Positions 58,538-64,000 of a stretch of DNA of 64,000 nucleotides are shown here, in pieces. The stretch spans positions 310,001 through 374,000 of the forward strand of contig JACKLZ010000001.1 of NCBI GenBank assembly GCA_024235675.1. Direction: 5' to 3'. This DNA is from Zoogloeaceae bacterium. Lineage in GTDB: Bacteria; Pseudomonadota; Gammaproteobacteria; Burkholderiales; Rhodocyclaceae. Both the position numbers and the translations under genes were made by a program. Below the pieces are notes generated by a model, which saw only the letters and a list, made by a program, of their open reading frames with translations, did no database searches and had not been told where the DNA came from. Every line of letters starts with the position of its first letter. Within the stretch, counting starts at the first letter, position 1.

Positions 58538-59578
58538 ATGACTGCTGTTCGTTTGACCGAATTTTCCCACGGCGGTGGCTGCGGCTGCAAAATTGCCCCT
58601 GCCGTGCTGTCCGACATCCTGGCGCGCTCGCCCATGGGCGTGATGCCGCCCGAGCTGCTGGTGGGCAACGCTTCGTCCGATGACGCCGCAGTGTATCGGC
58701 TCAACGACCAACAGGCGATTGTTGCAACCACCGATTTCTTCACGCCGATTGTCGACGACCCCACCGATTTTGGCCGCATCGCCGCCACCAACGCGATCAG
58801 CGACATCTACGCCATGGGCGCGACGCCCATCATGGCGCTGGCCATTGTCGGCATGCCGCTCGACAAGCTCGCGCCGGAAGTGATCGGCCAGATTCTTGAA
58901 GGTGGTGCCAGCGTGTGCCGCGAGGCGGGTATCCCGATTGCTGGCGGGCACTCCATCGATGTGCTCGAGCCCATCTACGGGCTGGTGGCGCTCGGCATCG
59001 TGCACCCCGACCGTGTGCTGCGCAACGACACCGCCCGCGCCGGCGATGTGCTGATTCTCGGCAAACCGCTTGGCGTCGGTGTGCTGTCCGCCGCGCTCAA
59101 AAAAGGCCAGCTGGACGCCGACGGCTACGCCTGCATGATCGAGACCACCACCCGACTCAACACGCCGGGCCCGGCATTCGCGCAGATTGATGGCGTGCAT
59201 GCGGTGACCGACGTGACCGGTTTTGGGCTCGCCGGGCATCTGCTGGAAATGTGCCGCGGCTCCAGCCTGGCGGCTGAGGTGGTGTTTGACGACATTCCCA
59301 TGATTGAGGCCGCGCTTGGTTTTGCCCAGGCCGGCGTTTTCACCGGCGCCTCGCGTCGCAACTGGGCTGGTTACGGCAGCGATGTTCGTTTGGGCGCTGA
59401 ACTCGGTGCATGGCAGCAGGCGCTGCTGACCGATCCGCAAACCAGCGGCGGCTTGCTTGTCGCCTGCGACCCGGGTTCGGTCTATCAGGTGCTTGAGGTT
59501 TTCCGTACGCAGGGCTTTGGCGGCGCAGCCGTGATTGGCCAAATGAACGCGGGCGCACCGACGGTCCAGGTGCGCTGA
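58538..59578 (+). CDS. selD: Selenide, water dikinase (Cys type), 346 aa
   Basis: Makes selenophosphate from selenide and ATP. HGGGCGCKIAP carries Cys17 and Lys at the active-site position; it is a Cys form, with no in-frame TGA. Further motifs DDAAVY, TDFFTPIVDDP and TDVTGFGLAGHL. Only mnmH is seen as a user; selA and selB are not in the window. Confidence 0.95.
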   Translation: MTAVRLTEFSHGGGCGCKIAPAVLSDILARSPMGVMPPELLVGNASSDDAAVYRLNDQQAIVATTDFFTPIVDDPTDFGRIAATNAISDIYAMGATPIMALAIVGMPLDKLAPEVIGQILEGGASVCREAGIPIAGGHSIDVLEPIYGLVALGIVHPDRVLRNDTARAGDVLILGKPLGVGVLSAALKKGQLDADGYACMIETTTRLNTPGPAFAQIDGVHAVTDVTGFGLAGHLLEMCRGSSLAAEVVFDDIPMIEAALGFAQAGVFTGASRRNWAGYGSDVRLGAELGAWQQALLTDPQTSGGLLVACDPGSVYQVLEVFRTQGFGGAAVIGQMNAGAPTVQVR

Positions 59579-59588
59579 CGCAAGCACC

Positions 59589-59633
59589 GTGCCTCACGAC
59601 AGACGCCGCTTGGTGGGTGGCAAGCCACCCACC
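59589..59633. repeat. REP-like palindrome with 5' tag, copy 1
   Basis: GGTGGGTGGC-AA-GCCACCCACC at 59612-59633, preceded 10 nt earlier by GTGCCTCACGACA (59589-59601). The same tag (one change) and core occur at 61267-61309. The insertion sequence begins about 3 nt after this palindrome. Confidence 0.65.
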
Positions 59634-59644
59634 CTTCTATGAGC

Positions 59645-59962
59645 CTTCCGAAGTCAAGTCCTTTTCCTGCAGAGCAATCCCTCCGGTAGTGTTCTTGCAT
59701 CCTCATCGGTGCCATCGTTCGGCACGATCGATTCAAGCGCTCGGTCATCCTCGCGTGAGATTTGACGTCTCACCACCTTCTATCCGCCGCCCCCATGGGG
59801 GCTGGCCGAATCCTGCATGCGCGCTGCGCTCAGGGTGACCGCGACTGGAACGAGCCCCATCTACTATTGTCGGTTGCGCGGGCAACCAGGGTGGGTAACG
59901 GGCTCGCTCACTTGAAGCTCTCGTGCTCGATGGTTCATCACCGATGCTTTGTCGGAGCGCCC
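59645..59962 (-). ncRNA. Candidate seek/bridge RNA region of the insertion sequence
   Basis: 318 bp between the transposase stop and the end, with no supported ORF but several hairpins: GGTTGC/GCAACC (59872-59887), palindrome GCCCCCATGGGGGC (59789-59802), GTGAGA/TCTCAC (59755-59773) and GTGCC/GGCAC (59709-59725). IS110/IS1111 elements encode a guide RNA in their noncoding end; the position after the transposase fits IS1111. RNA ends and loops are not defined here. Confidence 0.45.
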
Positions 59963-61114
59963 TCAGGCGCTTTTGAGCGCCGCCCCATCCGGCACCGTCC
60001 CGTCCTTCAGATACCGCCACAACGCGATCGCCAGGCGACGGGCCACGGCGACGATGGCGATACGCTTGGCCCGCTTATTCCCGCCACCGCCTGCCCAGCG
60101 CTGCGCGAACCACTTGGCCAAGACGCTGCCGCTTTGGTAGCGCAGCCACATCCAGGCCATCTGAATGAGCAGCGCGCGCACCCGCCGGTTGCCCTGCTTG
60201 CTGATGCCCTGATCGACCCGACTATTCCCGCTGTCGTAGGGCTGAGGCACCAGACCGACGCAGGCGCCCACTTGGCGCCGGTTGCCGAAATTGCGCCAGA
60301 ACAGCTCGAGCACCAGGCGCCGCGCGCCGACCGGGCCGACGCCCCTGAGCTGACCGAGCGCTTCCACGCGCCGCTGCGCCTCGGGCGACAGGCGCTCGGC
60401 CAGTGCCTGCTCCACACACTTCAGTTGCGCCTCGACCTGCGCCAGACGCTCGCTCTCGCGCAGCAGACGCTCGTGCAACGGCTCGCTCAGCGCGCCTCCT
60501 TGATAGTCCTTGAGCTCACCGCGCTTCAGTTGCGCGCCCACATCGCGCTCCAGATCGACCCAGCAACCGACCGTGCGCAGCAGCTTGCGCATCCGATCCC
60601 GGTGCTGGCCGATTTCCTTCTGCAACAGCCCGCGCTCGCGCGCCCAGTGACGCTGCGCCTCGGCCGCCTCGTCGGGCATCCGGATCACCCGCATGCGATC
60701 GTGCTCGCCGCGCAGCCACCCCAGCAGGCTCGACAACAGCCGCAGCACATCCAGCCGATCGGTCTTGGCCCGCCGCGCATGGCGCTCGACCGGGATGCTC
60801 GCCGGATCGACCACGCGCACCGCGTAACCGCGCCCCTCGAGCGCCCGCGCAATCCAGAAGCCGTCCTGCCCCGCCTCGTAGATCACTTCCACCCGCGCAT
60901 CCTTGCCCAGCGCCCACCTGGCGCGCGTCTGTTCGATCAGCTCGATCGCTGCGCCCAGCCGGGCTCCGGCCACCTCCTGCTTGAGCGTGTAGATCGACGC
61001 GCGCTCTCGCCGTCCGTCGTGTAGCCCCACCTTCCAGCTCTTGCTCGACAACTCCAGCGACACTGCCAGCATCTGATCGACGCGCGTAACATCCATTTCC
61101 TGAGTCGGTTGCAT
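59963..61114 (-). CDS. IS110-family (DEDD) transposase, 383 aa
   Basis: N-terminal RuvC-like DEDD domain: the first acidic position is Glu (AVSLELSSKSW) where Asp is usual; then IYEAGQDGFW and KTDRLDVLRLL. Central coiled region. C-terminal Transposase_20 domain: RGVGPVGARRLVLELFW, and SGNSRVDQGISKQGNRRVR with the catalytic Ser region. ATG 61114 chosen for its AAGGAGAGG site. The frame is complete with no internal stop, so the element may be active. Confidence 0.88.
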   Translation of the reverse strand: MQPTQEMDVTRVDQMLAVSLELSSKSWKVGLHDGRRERASIYTLKQEVAGARLGAAIELIEQTRARWALGKDARVEVIYEAGQDGFWIARALEGRGYAVRVVDPASIPVERHARRAKTDRLDVLRLLSSLLGWLRGEHDRMRVIRMPDEAAEAQRHWARERGLLQKEIGQHRDRMRKLLRTVGCWVDLERDVGAQLKRGELKDYQGGALSEPLHERLLRESERLAQVEAQLKCVEQALAERLSPEAQRRVEALGQLRGVGPVGARRLVLELFWRNFGNRRQVGACVGLVPQPYDSGNSRVDQGISKQGNRRVRALLIQMAWMWLRYQSGSVLAKWFAQRWAGGGGNKRAKRIAIVAVARRLAIALWRYLKDGTVPDGAALKSA

Positions 61115-61241
61115 TTGCCTCTCCTTGAACGTGTTCTGCAAAACTCATTCTAGGATTCGCTCTGCAGCCGACTCGCTTCGCTCATAGGATCTACGACCGG
61201 GGTCGCAACCGGGGTGCGCGGTGGTGATGGGTAGTGCGTAG

Positions 61242-61263
61242 GGTGGGCGGCTTGCCGCCCACC
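61242..61263. repeat. REP-like palindrome, copy 2
   Basis: GGTGGGCGGC-TT-GCCGCCCACC, the same plan as copy 1 with C/G changes that keep pairing. 55 bp beyond the insertion sequence's right inverted repeat. Confidence 0.6.
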
Positions 61264-61266
61264 ATC

Positions 61267-61309
61267 GTGCCTCGCGACAAAAATTGTGGGGGCGGGTGGC
61301 AAGCCACCC
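61267..61309. repeat. REP-like palindrome with 5' tag, copy 3
   Basis: Tag GTGCCTCGCGACA (61267-61279), then GGGTGGC-AA-GCCACCC at 61294-61309. Forms a pair with copy 2 about 30 bp away between the insertion sequence and the tesA 3' end. Confidence 0.6.
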
Positions 61310-61333
61310 ACTACGGTCTGCCCGGCAAGCCAG

Positions 61334-61954
61334 TCAGCGCCGTGATACCGCAGCCGGTAGCAGCGGTTTGAGCGCCGGCCACATCGTCTCAACAATGCGC
61401 GGTTGGGCGTCCGCTGTCGGATGCATGCCATCGGGCTGAAATAGCGCGCGCTCTTCTGCAAACCCATCCAGCAAAAACGGCACAAACGCGAGTTCGCGCA
61501 TTTTGGCGACGTCGGCAAAGGTGTTCTGGAACAGCCGCGTATACACCGGCCCGTAATTCGGCGGCAGGCGCATGCCCACCAGCACTACCTTGGCGCCAGC
61601 GGCCTCGGCCGCGTCGACCATCGCCAGCAGGTTCTCGCGCATCAGCGTCACCGGCAAACCGCGTAGCCCGTCGTTTGCCCCCAGCTCGATGACCACCACA
61701 TCCGGCGCATGCGCAGCTATCGCCTGTGGCAAGCGCGCCCGGCCGCCTGCGGTGGTCTCGCCGCTCACGCTTGCGTTGATCACGGTATGCTTGCCCGGCA
61801 AGGCATCGAGCTTGCGCTGCAGGTGGGCCGGCCAGGCCTGGTCGGCACGCAGACCAAAACCGGCCGACAGGCTGTCACCCAGCACCAGCACCGTCGCGGC
61901 TTGCGCCAGTGTGGTACTCATAACCAAAAGCAAACCAATAATGGATCGAACCAT
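61334..61954 (-). CDS. tesA: TesA-like SGNH esterase/thioesterase, 206 aa
   Basis: Signal peptide (about 1-20, SIIGLLLVMSTTLAQA), then SGNH blocks: GDSLSAGFG with nucleophile Ser, the Gly in NASVSGETT, the Asn in LGANDGLRGL, and DGMHPTADAQ with catalytic Asp/His. Multifunctional periplasmic acyl-CoA thioesterase/lysophospholipase in E. coli. ATG 61954 has GGAG and GGAAAG upstream. Divergent from the ABC ATPase, with overlapping start codons. Confidence 0.92.
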   Translation of the reverse strand: MVRSIIGLLLVMSTTLAQAATVLVLGDSLSAGFGLRADQAWPAHLQRKLDALPGKHTVINASVSGETTAGGRARLPQAIAAHAPDVVVIELGANDGLRGLPVTLMRENLLAMVDAAEAAGAKVVLVGMRLPPNYGPVYTRLFQNTFADVAKMRELAFVPFLLDGFAEERALFQPDGMHPTADAQPRIVETMWPALKPLLPAAVSRR

Positions 61955-62663
61955 GCTTTCCAACTCCGGGCCGGTGATCGAAGTAACCGGCTTGTCAAAA
62001 TCAGTGCCTGCGCGCGAGGGGCGGGGCGGCGAGCTGCCCATTCTCAAAGACATCACGTTCTCCGTGCAAGCCGGCGAGTCGGTCGCCATCGTTGGCGCCT
62101 CCGGTTCCGGCAAATCCACGTTGCTCGGGCTTGTCGCGGGGTTGGACGTACCCACGGACGGATCGGTTCAACTCGCCGGTCAATCCCTGTTTGCGCTGAG
62201 TGAAGACGCCCGTGCCCAATTACGCGGTGCGCAGATGGGCTTCGTGTTCCAGTCCTTCCAGCTGCTGCCAGCGCTCACCGCGCTCGACAACGTCATGCTG
62301 CCGCTCGAACTCGCCGGCCAACCGAAGGCCGAAGCCACCGCCCGGGACTGGCTCAAACGTGTCGGCCTCGAAGGGCGCACCGGCCACTACCCCAAACACC
62401 TTTCCGGCGGCGAACAACAACGCGTCGCACTCGCCCGCGCCTTCGCGCCGTCACCCGCCGTGTTGCTGGCCGATGAGCCCACCGGCAACCTCGACGCCGA
62501 GACCGGCGCCGCGATCATCGAGCTGATCTTCGAGCTCAACCGCGAACGCGGCACCACGCTGATTCTGGTGACGCACGACGACGCGCTGGCCTCGCGCTGT
62601 GATCGGGTGCTGCATATGCAGGGTGGGGTGTTGAGTGAGGCGGAAAGGGTGATTGCGAACTGA
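61953..62663 (+). CDS. ABC transporter ATP-binding protein (YbbA/LolD type), 236 aa
   Basis: Walker A GASGSGKSTLLGLVAG near residue 48, Q-loop FVFQSFQLLP, signature LSGGEQQRVALARAF, Walker B VLLADEPTGNLD and the H-loop THDD. MacB/LolD subfamily; position opposite tesA matches YbbA of E. coli. The partner permease (YbbP-like) is not next to it: an HpnE-like gene follows in the opposite direction. Start ATG 61953 shares two bases with the tesA start. Confidence 0.88.
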   Translation: MLSNSGPVIEVTGLSKSVPAREGRGGELPILKDITFSVQAGESVAIVGASGSGKSTLLGLVAGLDVPTDGSVQLAGQSLFALSEDARAQLRGAQMGFVFQSFQLLPALTALDNVMLPLELAGQPKAEATARDWLKRVGLEGRTGHYPKHLSGGEQQRVALARAFAPSPAVLLADEPTGNLDAETGAAIIELIFELNRERGTTLILVTHDDALASRCDRVLHMQGGVLSEAERVIAN

Positions 62664-62680
62664 GGTGTCGTACTGCGGCT

Positions 62681-64000
62681 TCAGGTTCTTCGGTTGGCTG
62701 CCATCAATGTGTCGGCGCACTGTACCCCCGCTCTGACCGCCCCTTCAATCGTCGCCGGATACGGCCCCTCGACGTAATCCCCCGCCAGCCATACTCCGCG
62801 CTGCGCTGTCTTCACGCCCGGTCGTGCCAGTTGCGGCCGGCAGGCGAAGGTGGCGCGTTTTTCGGTGATGGTGAGGATGCTGTCGGCCGGTGGCAGGCGG
62901 CGGTCGAGGAGGGCTTCGAGTTCGTTATGGATGGCGAGCTCGACTTCATGCTTGGGTAGGTCAAGATGCGGGCCGCGGGCGCTGATGACGGCGGCGATGA
63001 GGCCGGCGGGGCCGCCGGTCTGGCCGCGGTCGAAGAACCATTGGGCGAGGCCGCCTTCGGCGCCGATCATGGGCGCGGGCAGGCGGACGCTGTCGTCGTA
63101 TTGCAGGTAGGTGGTGAGGATGGGCTCGTAGGGCAGGGCCTTGATCGATTCGACCAGAGGTGCCAGCGCGGCAAAGGGGGCGAGCAGGTCGGTGGCGTGG
63201 TAGGGCGCGGTGGCGACGACGACATGATCGAAACGGCGGGCGGCGACCGGGTCGCCTTCGAGGCGGTAGCGTTGGCCGTCGGGGACGATCTCGGTGATGG
63301 CTTCGGTGACGTACACCTGGCCGCCGTTGCGGCCGAGCCAGCGCGCGGCGGGCACCGGGAAGAGTTCAGACAGATCGACTTTCGGGATCAGCAACTCGCT
63401 GGCCGAGGCGCCGGCGGCGAGCGTGTCGCGCAGCACGTTGGCGAAGACGCGCGCCGAGGCTTCGGCGGCCGGGGTGTTGAGCGCGGCGACGCACAGCGGC
63501 TCCCACAGGAAGCGGCGCAGGCGCTCGGGTTGGGTGGCGTTGTCGAGCAGCTGGCTGACGGTGAGGTGCACCGGCAGGCGGAAGCGCTGGGCCTTGAGGT
63601 GCTGGATGAAGCGCAGGCAGGCGCGGCGTTCTGACCAGTCCATGCTCTGGGCGCGCAGCAGGCCGACGGCCAGATGCAGCGGAGCGGGCAGGCTGGCGGC
63701 GGTGAGGCGGAATTTGCCGGGGTAGTAGAGGTCGAGCGGCGCGCTGTGAAATACCGAGGGGCGCACGCCAACGGAACGCAGCAGACGCAGGGTCTCAGAG
63801 TAGGCGCCGAGCAACAGGTGCTGGCCGTTGTCGACCGACAGGCCGTCTTTTTCCACCAGGCGGGCGCGGCCGCCGAGCACGCTGGCGCGCTCGAACACGG
63901 CAACCCGCGCGCCCTTGCGCACCAGTTCGACTGCGCAGGCCAGGCCGGCGTAGCCGCCGCCGATGACGGCGATCTGGGGGGCGTCGAGCCGGGCGCGCTG
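62681..64000 (-). CDS. hpnE: HpnE-like FAD-dependent amine oxidase/desaturase, cut by window edge
   Basis: The frame runs off base 64000; about 440 residues are visible. The FAD-binding loop is IAVIGGGYAGLACAVEL, right at the edge, so only a short N-terminus is missing. Further on, VLGGRARL, VDNGQHLLLGAYSETLRLL and a C-terminal block RGVWLAGDYVEGPYPATIEG are typical of squalene-associated HpnE of hopanoid synthesis. Neighbouring hpnC/hpnD would lie to the right, outside the window. Confidence 0.85.
   Translation of the reverse strand, partial: QRARLDAPQIAVIGGGYAGLACAVELVRKGARVAVFERASVLGGRARLVEKDGLSVDNGQHLLLGAYSETLRLLRSVGVRPSVFHSAPLDLYYPGKFRLTAASLPAPLHLAVGLLRAQSMDWSERRACLRFIQHLKAQRFRLPVHLTVSQLLDNATQPERLRRFLWEPLCVAALNTPAAEASARVFANVLRDTLAAGASASELLIPKVDLSELFPVPAARWLGRNGGQVYVTEAITEIVPDGQRYRLEGDPVAARRFDHVVVATAPYHATDLLAPFAALAPLVESIKALPYEPILTTYLQYDDSVRLPAPMIGAEGGLAQWFFDRGQTGGPAGLIAAVISARGPHLDLPKHEVELAIHNELEALLDRRLPPADSILTITEKRATFACRPQLARPGVKTAQRGVWLAGDYVEGPYPATIEGAVRAGVQCADTLMAANRRT

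Larger units (their letters stand above)
59637..61187 (-). mobile_element. IS110/IS1111-type insertion sequence, about 1.55 kb
   Basis: Bounded by the inverted octamers CTATGAGC (59637-59644) and GCTCATAG (61180-61187), with further partial match inside (CGA at the same offset). Contains one DEDD transposase gene and a 318-bp noncoding region after it, the layout of the IS1111 group. No target duplication is visible, as expected. True ends may lie a few bases outside the inverted repeats. Confidence 0.65.

Noticed and set aside
58538..58600. Selenocysteine codon in selD
   Set aside because: The active-site position is encoded as Cys (HGGGCGCKI) and the frame has no TGA.
59762..61024. A 420-codon plus-strand open frame across the insertion sequence
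   Set aside because: Opposite to a clear IS110-type transposase and crosses the structured noncoding region; no family features.

Overview
The window is GC-rich bacterial DNA from a betaproteobacterium, most probably of the Rhodocyclales (Azoarcus/Thauera/Zoogloea type). The evidence is gene order: rne | rluC-HAD-Rieske, yceD-rpmF-plsX-fabHDG-acpP-fabF, rpoE-rseABC-mucD-lepA-lepB-rnc-era-recO-pdxJ-acpS-nagZ-uvrC-pgsA-tRNA, and minCDE. The order assignment is inferred from synteny and protein style, not from a search.

Region 1 (1-7750, all on the minus strand) is the integrase-proximal end of a prophage or phage satellite that runs off the left edge. In transcription order it holds a tyrosine integrase, a small excisionase/AlpA-like winged-helix protein, a primase-helicase, two DUF3820-like paralogues sharing a C-terminal tail, a coiled-coil protein, and a block of small genes joined by ATGA overlaps. 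One of these resembles a capsid cement protein, and the block ends in a large virion-type protein cut by the edge. Noncoding sites include a GCAAC-rich palindromic cluster after the primase gene and a 14-bp element present three times.

Region 2 (7800-39750) is core genome. It contains a tyrosine phosphatase, RNase E, the rluC operon, a methyltransferase/Maf pair, the fatty-acid and phospholipid cluster, nadB, and the sigma-E envelope-stress operon. LepA, signal peptidase, RNase III, Era, RecO, PdxJ, AcpS, NagZ, UvrC and PgsA follow, and then a tRNA-Gly/Cys/Gly array with a perfect consensus promoter.

Region 3 (39750-59600) is mixed housekeeping and accessory sequence: a DnaQ-like exonuclease, a DUF5710 protein, a TetR regulator and YghU, and the min operon with tRNA-Leu(UAA) 13 nt behind minE. 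It also holds an Hsp33 homologue lacking all four redox cysteines, an ArsC-like protein, Tex, a mutarotase, Tag (with a hairpin over its ribosome site), a Pat-type protein acetyltransferase, a five-PAS orphan histidine kinase, and the selenium pair mnmH/selD.

Region 4 (59600-64000) carries an IS110/IS1111-type element set beside REP-like palindromes, with a structured noncoding tail that could be its guide (seek/bridge) RNA. Then come divergent tesA and an ABC ATPase whose start codons overlap, and an HpnE-type amine oxidase/desaturase cut by the right edge.

I found no CRISPR array, rRNA or recognisable large defence system. The observations most worth following up are the cysteine-free Hsp33, the IS110-type element with its candidate guide RNA at a REP site, the phage repeat cluster, and the hairpin and micro-ORF in front of tag.
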